Assembly: GCA_963817755.1 (NCBI GenBank)
Contig: CAWFPB010000002.1
Coordinates: 496,001-560,000 of the forward strand
Direction: 5' to 3'
Length of the DNA: 64,000 bases
Source: Oleiagrimonas sp963817755
GTDB lineage: Bacteria; Pseudomonadota; Gammaproteobacteria; Xanthomonadales; Rhodanobacteraceae
Position numbers and translations under genes: made by a program. Each line of letters starts with the position of its first letter. The first letter of the stretch is position 1. The notes beneath the pieces were generated by a model. It was not told the origin of the DNA and did no database searches. It worked only from the letters and a program-made list of their open reading frames with translations. Shown here piece by piece: positions 19,122-29,687 of this stretch.

Positions 19122-20189
19122 TTGGTGGATCGCGACAAGGAAACTGACAACAAGGAAGGGGCCCGAACGGGTCGCCCGAGCCGATTGCAGATGACCGACC
19201 TGGCCCGGCTGGCCGGAGTGTCCACCTCCACGGTTTCGCGGGCCCTGCAGGGCAGCGACCTGGTATCGGCGCGGACCCGCGAGCGAATCCAGGCGCTGGC
19301 CCGGGAACACAACTACACGGTCAACAGTGCGGCCACCAGCCTGCGTTCGGGCATCAACCGGACCATCGCCGTGGTGGTGCCCTACGAACCGGATGCCCGG
19401 CAGAGCTTCGCCGATCCGTTCTTCCACGGCATGATCGGCAGCCTGGCCGACGCCTTGACCGAGCGCGGCTACGAGATGCTGCTGGTGCGCCTGGATGCCG
19501 GCCACCTGGACGACGCGGCCACGCTGGTCGATGCCGGTCGCGTGGGCGGGGTGATCCTGATCGGCCAGTGGCGCCATCACGACCAGCTCAATGCCATGGC
19601 TGCGCGCCAGGTGCCGCTGGTGGTCTGGGGCGCGAAACTGCCGCATCAGCGATATGCCGTGGTCGGTGGCGACAACGTGCATGGCGGCGAGCTGGTCGGG
19701 GAGCACCTGCTGACGCAGGGCTGCCGGCGCATCCTGTTCCTGGGCGATCGCGACATGCCCGAGGTGGCGCAACGCTACCGGGGCTTCCTGACCGCCCATC
19801 GCCGACATGGCGTGAAGCGCCCCGCGGCGCTCGACATCGGCGTGCCGTTCCTGCCCGGAGCCGGCGGCGAGGCCGTGCGCTCGGCCCTGGCCAGGGGGGT
19901 GGACTTCGATGCCGTGTTCGCGACCAGCGACCTGCTGGCCATGTCGGCCATTGCCGCCCTGCGCGAGAACGGCCGCAGCGTGCCCGGCGAGGTGCCGGTC
20001 GTCGGCTACGACGACGTCGAACTGGCCGCCCATTTCAGTCCGCCGCTCAGCAGCGTGAGCCAGCCCTTGAACGAAGGCGGGCGACTGCTGGTGAAGGCAC
20101 TGATCGACCAGCTCCAGGGCGGGACCCCGGACATGCACATCCTGCCTGCGCGCCTTGTCGTGCGGGCCAGCAGCCGTCGCGATCGCTGA
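19122..20189 (+). CDS. suxR: LacI-family regulator of the sux locus
   Basis: The N-terminal helix-turn-helix is typical of LacI proteins: MTDLARLAGVSTSTVSRAL followed by the hinge helix region NSAATSLRSG. The periplasmic-binding-protein-like effector domain follows (FHGMIGSLADAL, VPLVVWGAKLP, FATSDLLAMSA, PVVGYDDVELA). I use the TTG at 19122 because GGGAGG (19108-19113) lies 8 bases upstream; GTG at 19125 is possible. It precedes, on the same strand, a TonB receptor, amylosucrase and sugar transporter, as in the sux locus of Xanthomonas. It probably represses them from the palindromes at 20246-20338, with sucrose or a derivative as inducer; this is inference. Confidence 0.9.
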   Translation: MVDRDKETDNKEGARTGRPSRLQMTDLARLAGVSTSTVSRALQGSDLVSARTRERIQALAREHNYTVNSAATSLRSGINRTIAVVVPYEPDARQSFADPFFHGMIGSLADALTERGYEMLLVRLDAGHLDDAATLVDAGRVGGVILIGQWRHHDQLNAMAARQVPLVVWGAKLPHQRYAVVGGDNVHGGELVGEHLLTQGCRRILFLGDRDMPEVAQRYRGFLTAHRRHGVKRPAALDIGVPFLPGAGGEAVRSALARGVDFDAVFATSDLLAMSAIAALRENGRSVPGEVPVVGYDDVELAAHFSPPLSSVSQPLNEGGRLLVKALIDQLQGGTPDMHILPARLVVRASSRRDR

Positions 20190-20242
20190 AAATTCTGCCG
20201 TAGACGCACGGGTTTTGTCCTTTCGGTCGAGTTCCCGAGCCT

Positions 20243-20270
20243 TTGATGATAACGATTGCATTTATATAAC
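20243..20270 (+). promoter_or_regulatory. Probable suxA promoter with imperfect LacI-type operator inside
   Basis: TTGATG (20243-20248) and TATAAC (20265-20270) are separated by 16 bases. The spacer holds an imperfect palindrome centred on the CG at 20253-20254, whose right half (CGATTGCA) is identical to the right half of the perfect operator at 20325-20338. A repressor bound here would block RNA polymerase directly. Confidence 0.6.
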
Positions 20271-20324
20271 CCGATGAAAGTATGGGTTAAATGTGGCTAG
20301 CATGAAAAATGTTGCAGTGCAATT

Positions 20325-20338
20325 TGCAATCGATTGCA
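20325..20338. promoter_or_regulatory. LacI-family operator
   Basis: A perfect 14-bp palindrome, TGCAATCGATTGCA, with the central CG step typical of LacI-family operators. It lies about 50 bp downstream of the predicted transcription start and 140 bp before suxA. With the half-conserved copy about 78 bp upstream it could support looping. Cognate protein is most likely SuxR. Confidence 0.8.
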
Positions 20339-20477
20339 TTGCCACCTAGGGTAAATGCACTTTCTCGCCGGCAGCTCGCGAGACGCCACGAAACTGGCGC
20401 CCCCGCGGATCCGGTGCGTACCGACAACACCCGGCACGATGCTTTCGTGCCGCCACGAATGATTCGGGGGATACACC

Positions 20478-23012
20478 ATGAAACAGCACACGTTGCGCAT
20501 GAGCTTGATCGCGATGGCCGTCAGCCTGGGGCTGGCCGGCATGGCCACGGCCGCACAGCCGGTACACGCGGCACATGGTCAGGCACAGGACGGGTCGTCC
20601 GCCCAGGCATCTTCCGCCAGTCAGGGTCAGAAGAAGGGCGAAAAGTCCAATCCGGTGAACCTGCAGGCGACCGTGGTCACGGCCACGCCCGGGGCCACCA
20701 CGAAGATGAACACCAGCATCTCGGTAAGCTCGCTCGATGGTGACCAGATCCGGAACACCGGCGCCCGCGACACCGCCGACCTCCTGCGCAACATCCCCGG
20801 TATTCGCGCCGAAGCTTCCGGCGGTGCCGGTAACGCCAACATCTCGGTGCGCGGCCTGCCCGAGGCCTCGGGCGGAGCGAAATTCGTGCAGTACCAGATC
20901 GACGGCATGCCGGTGCTGGAGTTCGGCGATATCGCCTTCGCCACGCCGGACACCTTCATGGCCCCGGACAACAACATCAAGCGTGTCGAGGTGGTGCGCG
21001 GCGGTGCGTCCTCGATCTACGCCAGCAATGCGCCCGGTGCGGTCATCAACTTCATCACCAAGACCGGCCGCTACAAGGAGGGCAGCATCCGTCTGACCAC
21101 CGGGTTCGGCTACGACCTCAAGCGCCTGGATTTCGATTACGGACAGCCCATCTCGTCCACCACGCGCTTCCACGTGGGCGGATTCTGGCATTCGGGCGAA
21201 AGCGCCAAGCGGCTCGGCTACACGGCGGTGTCCGGTGGCCAGATCATGGGCAACCTGACCCATGACATCGACGGCGGCTTCGTGCGCGCCAGCTTCCAGT
21301 ACATGGACAACCGCAACCCGGCGTTCCTGCCGGTGCCGGTGTCGATCACCGGCAGCAATTCCAATCCCACCGTGCGCTCGCTTCCCGGTTTCAACGTCCA
21401 GCATGGCGCCCTGCAGTCGCCGTACTTCCTGCGCGATCTTGCGGTCAATGCCTCGGGCAACCCGATGGTGACCAACATTGCCGACGGCTACCACTCGAAG
21501 GTCCGCGCCTTCGGTGGCGAAGGCAAGTTCACCCTGGCCGGCGACTGGAAGCTGCACGAGCAGTTCCGCGTGGCGTCCAACTCGGGCACTTTCACCGGCC
21601 AGTATCCGGCCGAGGTCAACACCGCCTCGGCGCTGGCCCAGGAGATCGGCGGTGCCGGCGCGACGCTGGCCTATGCGACGGGCCCGATGGCCGGCCAGGC
21701 GGTGAGCGCCAGCCAGGTGGGCGGCAATGGCCTGGCCGTGCGCACGCACCTGTTCAACGTCAGTCTGCCGAACATGGACAACATGACCAACAAGCTGACC
21801 CTGAGCAAGAAATTCGATACCAGTAGCGGCAGCTTCGACCTGCTGTTCGGCTTCTACCACTCCAAGCAGAACATCGTCCAGGACTGGCACTGGAACACCT
21901 ACCTGCAGACGGCCCAGGGGCACAATTCAGCCCTGCTGGATGTCTACAACGCCAGTGGCCAGCCGGTGACCGAGCAGGGACTGGTGGCCTACGGCACGCC
22001 CTACTGGGGCAACTGCTGCGTGCGTTCGTATGACGTCAAGTACGTCACGAACTCGCCCTACGTGACGGGCAGCTGGCATGTGGGCAACTGGCGCTTCGAT
22101 GGCGGCTTGCGTTTCGACCACATGCGTGCGAACGGCACCTATGCCGGTCACACGGCCACCACCGCGATGGATGTCAATCGTGACGGCGTGATCGAGGTGC
22201 CCGAGCAGACGGTGCCGGTGGTCAACAACAACGCGTCCATGCCGGTCAACTACACGCAGAGCAACCTGGAGTATTCGCTGGGCGCCAACTACAGCTTCTC
22301 GCCCTCCCTGGCCGCGTTTGCACGTGCCAGCAAGGGCGCGCGCTTCAACGCCGACCGCCTGCTGTTCGGCGGCGGGATCGAGGCCAGCGGAAACGCCGTC
22401 AAGGGCGTGGCCGTCAACGTGGTCAAGCAGTACGAAGGCGGTATCAAGTGGAGCACCGACCACTACAGCCTGTTTGCCACCGGCTTCTACGCCACCACGC
22501 AGGAACAGAACCAGGATGTCACCTCCACGGTGTCCACGCTGATCAGCCGTCAATACAAGGCGCACGGCCTGGAACTGGAAGGCGGCATGTACGAGGGGCC
22601 GTTCTCGCTGCGCGCCGGTGCCACCTACACCCATTCGCGCATTACCTCCGATGCCATCACGCCGGCCAACGTGGGCAACGTGCCGCAGCGTCAGGCGACC
22701 TGGGTCTATCAGGTGAGCCCGAGCTTCAATTGGGCCTCGTTCGGCATCGGCGCCAACATCATCGGTACTACCAAGTCCTATGCGTCCAATCCCAACGGTC
22801 TGGTGATGCCCGGCTACACCCAGGTCAACCTGTTCGCCAACTACTACATGGGTGACAAGCAGAGCCTCTCGCTGCACGTGATCAACCTGTTCAACACCAT
22901 CGGTCTGACCGAGATCGACCAGAGCCCGGTCAGCGTCACGTCCAACGGCCTCAATTCGGCGCGCTCGATCATCGGGCGTACGGTGTACGCGAGCTGGCAG
23001 TACCAGCTCTGA
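20478..23012 (+). CDS. suxA: TonB-dependent receptor, sucrose-uptake type
   Basis: The 844-residue protein has a signal peptide (cleavage probably after MATAA, residue about 26), a Gln/Ser-rich linker, the plug domain (DTADLLRNIPGIRAE, RGLPEASGG, RVEVVRGGASSIYASNAPGAVINFI) and a long beta-barrel that ends in aromatic TVYASWQYQL. It is an outer-membrane transporter energised by TonB-ExbBD. Location after a LacI regulator and before amylosucrase and a sugar symporter matches SuxA of Xanthomonas, which takes up sucrose. A GGGGGA Shine-Dalgarno lies about 7 bases before the ATG. The leader is about 200 bases and carries the operator. Confidence 0.93.
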   Translation: MKQHTLRMSLIAMAVSLGLAGMATAAQPVHAAHGQAQDGSSAQASSASQGQKKGEKSNPVNLQATVVTATPGATTKMNTSISVSSLDGDQIRNTGARDTADLLRNIPGIRAEASGGAGNANISVRGLPEASGGAKFVQYQIDGMPVLEFGDIAFATPDTFMAPDNNIKRVEVVRGGASSIYASNAPGAVINFITKTGRYKEGSIRLTTGFGYDLKRLDFDYGQPISSTTRFHVGGFWHSGESAKRLGYTAVSGGQIMGNLTHDIDGGFVRASFQYMDNRNPAFLPVPVSITGSNSNPTVRSLPGFNVQHGALQSPYFLRDLAVNASGNPMVTNIADGYHSKVRAFGGEGKFTLAGDWKLHEQFRVASNSGTFTGQYPAEVNTASALAQEIGGAGATLAYATGPMAGQAVSASQVGGNGLAVRTHLFNVSLPNMDNMTNKLTLSKKFDTSSGSFDLLFGFYHSKQNIVQDWHWNTYLQTAQGHNSALLDVYNASGQPVTEQGLVAYGTPYWGNCCVRSYDVKYVTNSPYVTGSWHVGNWRFDGGLRFDHMRANGTYAGHTATTAMDVNRDGVIEVPEQTVPVVNNNASMPVNYTQSNLEYSLGANYSFSPSLAAFARASKGARFNADRLLFGGGIEASGNAVKGVAVNVVKQYEGGIKWSTDHYSLFATGFYATTQEQNQDVTSTVSTLISRQYKAHGLELEGGMYEGPFSLRAGATYTHSRITSDAITPANVGNVPQRQATWVYQVSPSFNWASFGIGANIIGTTKSYASNPNGLVMPGYTQVNLFANYYMGDKQSLSLHVINLFNTIGLTEIDQSPVSVTSNGLNSARSIIGRTVYASWQYQL

Positions 23013-23041
23013 GTCCGGGTCACGGGATACGAGTACAGGAC

Positions 23042-24917
23042 GTGACCGAAAGTTTGGAGTTTGAACGGGCCAGCCATGCGTTCCAGCGCGGCTGGCCCGC
23101 TTCCGAGAGGGAGCGGGCCCGGATCCGCTTCGCGAAGTCGGGTGCCCGGCTCGAGGCCTGCCTGCGGCGGCTCTACGGCGAGCATCCGGATTTCGAAGGC
23201 TGGTTCATCGGTTTCTGCCGCAGCCTCGGTCACCGCGGCGGGCAGCGCCCGGACGACCTGAAGGCACTCGACCGCCGACGGGAACGCCAGCCGGACTGGT
23301 TCCTGCGTGATCGCCTGGTCGGCTATAGCGCCTACGTGGACCGGTTCGGCGGCACGCTGCGCGGAGTACGCGAGCGCATCGGCTACCTGTCCACGCTGGG
23401 CGTGGGCTACCTGCACCTGTTGCCGTTCCTGCGCAGCCGCGAAGGCGAGAACGATGGCGGTTTCGCGGTCTCGCGGTTCGACCAGGTCGAGCCGGCGCTG
23501 GGTGACATCGACGACCTGCGGGCGCTCACTGCCCGCCTGCGCGAGGCCGGCATCAGCCTGTGTGCGGATTTCGTGCTCAACCACGTCGCCGACGACCACC
23601 CGTGGGCCGTGGCGGCACGGCAGGGGGATCCGGAAGCCCGTCGCTGCTTCCATGTCCTGAACTCGCGCGAGGAGGTTCAGGCGTACGAGGCGTCGCTGGG
23701 ACAGGTGTTCCCGGAAGTGGCCCCGGGGAATTTCACCCATGTCGACGCCATGCAGGCCTGGGTCTGGACCACGTTCTATCCCTTCCAGTGGGACCTCAAC
23801 TACGCCGAACCGCGCGTGTTCGCGTCGATGGCCGATGTGCTGCTGGAGCTGGCCAATCACGGGGTGGAGGTGTTTCGTCTCGATTCGGTGCCCTACCTGT
23901 GGAAGCGCATGGGATCCGCATGCGTCAACGAGCCGGAAGTGCACCAGGTGGTCGGTGCGCTGCGCGCCGTGACCGAGCTGGTGGCGCCGGCGTGCCTGCT
24001 CAAGGCCGAGGCCATCACGCCGACCGAAAAGCTGGTCCCGTACTTCGGCCAGGACGAACTTGCACGGACGCGAATGCCACCTGGCCTACCAGAGCAGCCT
24101 CATGGCCTCGGCCTGGGCCAGCCTGGCCGAGGGTTCGGCCGAACTGGTGCGCGAGGTGCTGGCGAGCGTGCGCGACCTGCCGCCGGACACGGGCTGGATG
24201 ACCTACGTGCGCTGCCACGACGACATCGTCTGGGGCGTGCTGCGGGCGGACATTGAAAAGTCGGGCGGTGACTATGCAAGCCGCATCGGTACGGTGGCCC
24301 GCACCATCGAGGGACGCGCGCCGGACAGTTTCGGCCGTGGCGCGCCGTTCCAGTATGCCGAGGGCGAGGTGGTACACGGCAGCAACGGGATGACCGCGAC
24401 GCTGCTCGGCCTGCCGGAGGATCCGTTGCGCGAACCGGATCCGGATGCCCTGTCGCGCCTGGCCCTGATGTACGGTCTGTCCTTCTGGATGGGCGCGGTG
24501 CCGATGATCTACATGGGCGACGAACTGGGACAGGGCAACAACACCGATCCCCGCGATGCCGCGCTGGTGGCCGCGGACGGCCGCTGGTTGCAGCGACCGC
24601 GGCTGGACCCGTTGCGGGTGGAACTGCACGAACAGATGCGTGGCGTTCCAGGTGCGCTGCGTGCACTGTTCGATGCCTTGCGCGAGGCGCGTGCAGGGCT
24701 CTCCCTGCGCGATTCGGCCGCGCCGCGCGTGGAACCGGCCGCGGATCCTGCCCTGCTGGTGCTCGCGCGCGGCGACAGCGAGAAAGCCTGGTTCAATTTC
24801 AGTGGCCGGGAAGTACAGGCCGAAGTCTCGGATCCGGGCTGGCGCACGATCCACGCCGGCCTGCGCGGGGACGGCACGCTGCCTGGCTGGGGCATGCACT
24901 GGAGCCGTCGCACATGA
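23042..24917 (+). pseudogene. suxB: Amylosucrase / sucrose hydrolase, GH13 (one frameshift)
   Basis: Both halves belong to one GH13 subfamily 4 enzyme of about 625 residues. Visible are the four catalytic regions: DFVLNHVADDH (region I), EVFRLDSVPYLWK with the nucleophile Asp, LLKAEAI with the acid/base Glu, and YVRCHDDIVWG with the transition-state Asp. The frame breaks near 24055-24065, where one extra T separates GQDEL from HGRECHLAYQSSL; removing it restores the protein. The enzyme splits sucrose, either making an alpha-1,4-glucan plus fructose (amylosucrase) or hydrolysing it; the two cannot be told apart here. Cytoplasmic, with no signal peptide. Start at GTG 23042, 29 bp after suxA. 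Confidence 0.9.
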
Positions 24918-24975
24918 GTGCGCCGGGGTTGGGCGTCTGTGCGCGGGCCGCGACGGACGGGATGGGGGATAAGGC

Positions 24976-26304
24976 ATGAAGAAGCCGCGCATGAGCTTCT
25001 GGCAGATCGTGAACATGAATGTCGGCTTCCTCGGCATCCAGTTCAGCTTTGGCCTGCAGCAGAGCAACATGAGCCCGATCTACAAGTACCTGGGCGCACA
25101 CGATGCCACGCTGCCGCTGCTGTGGCTGGCCGGCCCCATGACCGGCCTGATCGTGCAGCCGATCATCGGTGCCATGAGCGACCGCACGGTCAGCCGGTTC
25201 GGTCGGCGCACGCCGTACTTTTTGATCGGCGCCATCGTGTGCAGCCTGTGCCTGCTGGCCATGCCCTACAGCCCGGCGCTGTGGGTGGCGGCGAGCCTGC
25301 TGTGGATCCTCGATGCCGGCAACAACATCACCATGGAGCCCTACCGTGCCTTCGTCAGCGACCGGCTGGACGAGAGCCAGCACGCGCTGGGTTTTCTCAC
25401 CCAGAGCGCCTTCACCGGCCTGGCGCAGACGCTGGCCTACCTGACGCCCTCGCTGCTGGTCGTGCTGGGCATGCAGACCAGCCAGACCAACGCGCACGGC
25501 ATTCCCGATGCGGTGGTCACCGCCTTCGTCATCGGCAGCGTGCTGTCGATCGCGACCGTGGGCTGGTCGGCGAAGACCACGCCCGAACTGCCGCTGGAGC
25601 CGGAGGAAGAGGCGCGCATGCGCGCCGCGCCGCGTTCGCTTCGCGCCACGCTGGGGGAGGTCTTCGCGGCGATCCGCGAGATGCCGCCGGCCATGCGTCG
25701 CCTGGCCCTGATGATGCTGTTCCAGTGGTACGCAATGTTCTGCTACTGGGAATACATCACCCTGTCGCTGTCGCGCACGCTGTACGGCACGACCGACGCG
25801 CATGCGCCCGGCTTCAGCCAGGCGGTGCTGATCACCGGCCAGATCGGCGGTTACTACAACCTGCTGGCCTTCCTCAGCGCGCTGGCCATGGTGCCTATCG
25901 CTCGTCGCATGGGCGTGCGCAAGCTGCATGCGCTGAGCCTGATCGCCGGCGGCGTCGGCTTGCTGTGGCTGCCGATGATCCACAGCCGCTGGCTGATGCT
26001 GCTGCCGATGACCGGCCTCGGCATCGCCTGGGCCAGCATGATGGGCAACCCCTACGCGATGCTGGCCAGTTCCATCCCGCCCGAGCGGTCGGGCGTGTAC
26101 ATGGGGCTGTTCAACATGTTCATCGTGCTTCCGATGATCGCGCAGATCTTCACCGTGCCGTTGCTCTATAACCACGGACTGGACGGCAACCCGCAGAACG
26201 TGATCCGCCTGGCCGGCACGATGCTGATCATCGCCGCGGGGCTGGTATTGCGCGTGCGCATGCCGCGTGATCCCGGCCACGCCCACCTGTACGGCACCAG
26301 CTAG
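24976..26304 (+). CDS. suxC: Major facilitator sugar transporter of the sux locus
   Basis: A 442-residue protein with 12 predicted membrane helices and GPH/SUT-like sucrose transporter motifs: GFLGIQFSFGLQQSNMSPIYKYLG in the first helix region, QPIIGAMSDRTVSRFGRRTPY (loop 2-3 with the conserved D and RxGRR), and MEPYRAFVSD. Such carriers co-transport sugar and protons across the inner membrane. It lies 58 bp after suxB and completes the receptor-enzyme-symporter set. The gene looks intact. The start has only weak Shine-Dalgarno support (GGGGGATAAGGC upstream). Confidence 0.92.
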   Translation: MKKPRMSFWQIVNMNVGFLGIQFSFGLQQSNMSPIYKYLGAHDATLPLLWLAGPMTGLIVQPIIGAMSDRTVSRFGRRTPYFLIGAIVCSLCLLAMPYSPALWVAASLLWILDAGNNITMEPYRAFVSDRLDESQHALGFLTQSAFTGLAQTLAYLTPSLLVVLGMQTSQTNAHGIPDAVVTAFVIGSVLSIATVGWSAKTTPELPLEPEEEARMRAAPRSLRATLGEVFAAIREMPPAMRRLALMMLFQWYAMFCYWEYITLSLSRTLYGTTDAHAPGFSQAVLITGQIGGYYNLLAFLSALAMVPIARRMGVRKLHALSLIAGGVGLLWLPMIHSRWLMLLPMTGLGIAWASMMGNPYAMLASSIPPERSGVYMGLFNMFIVLPMIAQIFTVPLLYNHGLDGNPQNVIRLAGTMLIIAAGLVLRVRMPRDPGHAHLYGTS

Positions 26305-26306
26305 CG

Positions 26307-28397
26307 TCAATGGCGGTCGCGGCGGGCGTAGGGATACGGTGTGTCGGTGTCCGGTTCCGGTTCGCCGCACAAGCTGGCGGCACTGGAAAGTCGGAAGCCG
26401 GCGTCCTGAGCAACCAGCAAGAACAAGCGTTCGATCGCATGGGCCAGTGTTCCGTCAACCTGCCCTTGCTCGGCTTCGAATGCATCCGGTTCAAGGTGGG
26501 CATCCAGCAAGGGACGAAGCGCAGGAAGGCGTAGCCAGAACATGCTGCCGGCGATGAATCGGTCACGCGTGTCGTTGGGCTCGGATATGCCCAAGCGGAT
26601 GGCCAGGGTCTGCACGGCGGTGCGGTTGGCGCCCCAGTGATCGCGTAGCGGCCGGATGTGGCCTTCCGCGGCGACCAGTCCCAGGTCGGGATCCTTGCCG
26701 AAGGCGTCGAGGATGACCCGGGCGCGGGCGGGATCCAGCAGTCGATCGAGCAGTTCTCGACGCCAGCGCTCGCCGTCGTGGCGGTGTGTGGAGCGCTTGG
26801 TGTGCAATTTCAGGACTGTCTCCACGCCTTCGTCGAGCAGGCTGTCGGCGATGTGCAGGAACGGCAGGATGTCGCGGCCGTGGTTGGGGAAGGCGCGTAC
26901 CTCGGCGTCCTGGCGCAGGCGGGCCAGGCGTTCATGCACAGCCGGCGCGCATTCGTACGCCGTGGTGATGACGATTCGCCAGTCGAGACCGCTGGCGCGC
27001 AGGGCCTCGATGATTTCGTCGAGCAGTTCGGGATACCAGGCGTGGATGACCGCGCACGGGCGTGGATCGGAGGCAGGACGGTCGCCGGTCGCCGAATGCA
27101 ATGCCCGGCGCGTGGCGTCCAGCCAGGCGAAGCCCAGGCGCGCATCCGGTTCCAGCACCGCGCCTTCGGCCCATTCGTTCCAGGCGTTGATGAATACCAG
27201 ACGCTGGGACGGCTGAAGCTTCGATGCGCGCTGCGTGACCGTCCGCTCGAGCCAGTCGCGGTAGCCGCGCGGCGAGGCGTGGGCATAGACGCGGCCGCGG
27301 CCGCTGCGACGCGGTTCGTTGTCCCAGCCCGGGTTCACGCCGGGGAACAGGGGGTAGTCCGGCATTGGCCGCGCGCCGACTTCGTGCGCCATCTTGCGCC
27401 AATCCAGGACCTGGCCGTGGTAATCGGGGTTGATCAGTTTCTGGTGTGCGGTGATGTTGGGCGGCGTGGCCAGGTTGGGCGGAAATTCGACCGCGGCGTC
27501 AAAGCCGATCGTGCGTGGGTCGGGGCGCTCGAAGCCGTGCACGCAGGCGAGCATGATCTCGCCAACGCCGTGCTCGCGGCACCATGTGCGCCAGCGTTCC
27601 GCCGTGGCTGCCGCATCGGGCAGCAGGCCGGTGCGGTAGACCAGCAACAGCGGCTTGCCGTCCACGCGCAGGAAGCGCGGATCGCGCAGGTAGGGCGCGA
27701 TCGAGGCGATGAACGCCAGGTCGTCCTCGGGGCTGTGTCGCTGGGCGATGAGGATGTCGTCGGCGCGACCATCCCAACGGCGCGACCAGTTCTCGTTGGC
27801 CCAGCAAAGGCAGATCGGGAAATCCAGAGACGGATCGTCCAGCCACTGTCTGGCCGGGGTTTCCAGCAGGGTCTTGCCGGCGAACCAGTAGTGATAGAAG
27901 CAGAAGGCGCCGATGCCGTATTCGCGCGCCAGCTGCATCTGCCGGCGCATCGTGTCCTTCACCCGCAGGTCGTAGAAGCCCAGGGCACCGGGCAGGCGCG
28001 GCTGCACGTGCCCCTCGAACTGTGGCAGGGCGCGTGTGACGTTGGTCCACTCGGTAAAGCCTTCTCCCCACCAGGCATCGTTTTCCGGGATCGGATGGAA
28101 CTGCGGCAGGTAGAACGCGACCAGGGTCGCCGGGAGCGGCTCGGGCAGCGCACCGGGCCGATGCGGTACATGGCCGATGGCCGGGTCGCCGCGGCGGACC
28201 GGAACCGCACGCATGCGCGGTTGCGTAGAATCGGGGGGGCGCCCTCGCGGTCCGTCCGGCACCAGATCGCCGTGGCGGTCGAGGAAGAGCTGACGCCAGC
28301 GGTCGCGCGTACCCTGACGCAGAGGCAGCAGGCGAAAGCCCAGGCGCAGGGTCCGGAAGACGACAGCACGGATCCGTGGGGTGAAGCGGTTATTCAT
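26307..28397 (-). CDS. WbsX-like / RgpF-like polysaccharide protein
   Basis: A 696-residue protein with two recognisable halves. Residues about 90-430 resemble the WbsX glycosyltransferase family (AFYLPQFHPIPENDAWWGEGFTEW is split over two blocks; also FCFYHYWFAGKTLLE, LCWANENWSRRWDG and FINAWNEWAEGAVLEPD). Residues about 450-660 resemble RgpF rhamnan-synthesis proteins (AVIHAWYPELLDEII, FPNHGRDILPFL, VLKLHTKRSTHR). The combination occurs in O-antigen and capsule clusters and is thought to act in glycan assembly. Here it stands alone and converges on suxC with a gap of only two bases. No signal peptide. Confidence 0.85.
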   Translation of the reverse strand: MNNRFTPRIRAVVFRTLRLGFRLLPLRQGTRDRWRQLFLDRHGDLVPDGPRGRPPDSTQPRMRAVPVRRGDPAIGHVPHRPGALPEPLPATLVAFYLPQFHPIPENDAWWGEGFTEWTNVTRALPQFEGHVQPRLPGALGFYDLRVKDTMRRQMQLAREYGIGAFCFYHYWFAGKTLLETPARQWLDDPSLDFPICLCWANENWSRRWDGRADDILIAQRHSPEDDLAFIASIAPYLRDPRFLRVDGKPLLLVYRTGLLPDAAATAERWRTWCREHGVGEIMLACVHGFERPDPRTIGFDAAVEFPPNLATPPNITAHQKLINPDYHGQVLDWRKMAHEVGARPMPDYPLFPGVNPGWDNEPRRSGRGRVYAHASPRGYRDWLERTVTQRASKLQPSQRLVFINAWNEWAEGAVLEPDARLGFAWLDATRRALHSATGDRPASDPRPCAVIHAWYPELLDEIIEALRASGLDWRIVITTAYECAPAVHERLARLRQDAEVRAFPNHGRDILPFLHIADSLLDEGVETVLKLHTKRSTHRHDGERWRRELLDRLLDPARARVILDAFGKDPDLGLVAAEGHIRPLRDHWGANRTAVQTLAIRLGISEPNDTRDRFIAGSMFWLRLPALRPLLDAHLEPDAFEAEQGQVDGTLAHAIERLFLLVAQDAGFRLSSAASLCGEPEPDTDTPYPYARRDRH

Positions 28398-28413
28398 CGC
28401 ACCAGTGTACCGC

Positions 28414-29648
28414 TCAAGCGGAGCCCGCCTGCGCTGCCGGATGGCGGCCGAAGAAACGCACGTACAGGATAAGGTACAGGCCCTGCAGCGCCGCGCCGGC
28501 GAGGAAGGGCAGGGCCAGGTAGCCGGCGTGGAACAGCGCGCCGCCGACCACCGGTCCGATGGCGCGCGGAATCTGCAGCGAGATGTTCTGCACGCTGCTG
28601 GTCAGGCCGCGGCGTTCGGCGCCGGTCAGGCTCATGGCCAGCGCCTGGCGTACGCCGATGGTGCCGCGGTTGCAGGCGCCGCGAACGATGTACAGCCCCA
28701 TGGCGACCCAGAACCAGGGCACCAGCGGCATCGCGACGAGCAGCAGCAGGCCGGTGCCGCGCAGCGTCAGCACGGTGCGGATGATGCCGCTGCGCCGGGC
28801 CATGCGGCTGGCCAGGATGGCGCCGAAGGTGCCGAGCACGAAGCCCAGCGCCAGTCCGGGGCCGATGGCGGCCAGGTCACGATGGAACTTCAGGGCGAAC
28901 CAGTAGGCGATCAGCGGGCCGGTCAGGCCGATGGCCAGGCCGTTGAGGGCGTTGACCAGCGACAGCCGTACCAGCAGGCGGTTTTCCTGCTGCCGCTGCT
29001 CGCCGGGTCGGGTCGAGGGCGGCGTTTCCGGTGCGGGAAGTTGTGGCTCGCGCGCGGCCAGCAGCAAGGCCAGGCTGGCCAGCGAGCCCAGCAGCGGCAA
29101 CACGAACAGCAGCCGGTAGCCGTGCACGGAAAGCGCGTGGCCCATGATCCAGGACGGCAGCGCGGCCAGCACCGCGCCGGCGGCCATGCCGCCGAAGCCG
29201 AACGCCATGTTGCGGCTGAACACGCTGCTGCGGCGCTCCACGGGCAGTTCGATCGACATCCACGCGTGCTCGATCGGCGAAAACGGGCCGGCGGCGCCGT
29301 TGGCGCCGCGGCCGAAGCCGCCGGCGATGGCGGCCGCCACCAGCAGCCACGGCGTGGCGGTGATCATGGCGACGAGTGCCGGCGGCCGCGATCTGCAGCA
29401 GGTCGTAGCACGACCAGGAAGGCGCGGCGATGGCCGCGGTCGCTGAGCGGACCGACCGCCATGGTCAGCACGCTGCCGACCAGCAGTCCGCCCATCAGCA
29501 CCGCGCCGATGGCGGTGCCGGTCCAGCCCAGCGCGTGCAGGTACAGCGCGAAGGCGGCGACCATGGCGCCCTGGCCGATGCTGCGCGCCACGCGCATGCC
29601 GATCAGCAGGCGCACGTTGCGCGGCAGCGGGGCGGCTTGCGTGCTCAC
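28414..29648 (-). pseudogene. Major facilitator superfamily transporter (frameshift near residue 85)
   Basis: The N-terminal frame from 29648 gives RNVRLLIGMRVARSIGQG and GPLSDRGHRRAFLVVL (loop 2-3 motif). Between about 29410 and 29365 the frame changes, probably by two single-base indels, since the three frames read FLVVL, then YDLLQIAAAG, then ALVAMITATPW. The rest is an ordinary MFS protein with about twelve helices in total (411 residues). Substrate unknown; the sequence resembles multidrug or small-metabolite exporters. It overlaps nothing and lies 16 bp before the WbsX-like gene on the same strand. Confidence 0.75.
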
Positions 29649-29687
29649 CGTGGACGGTGTCCCCCGTGGGCACCCGGTCGGCGCCGG

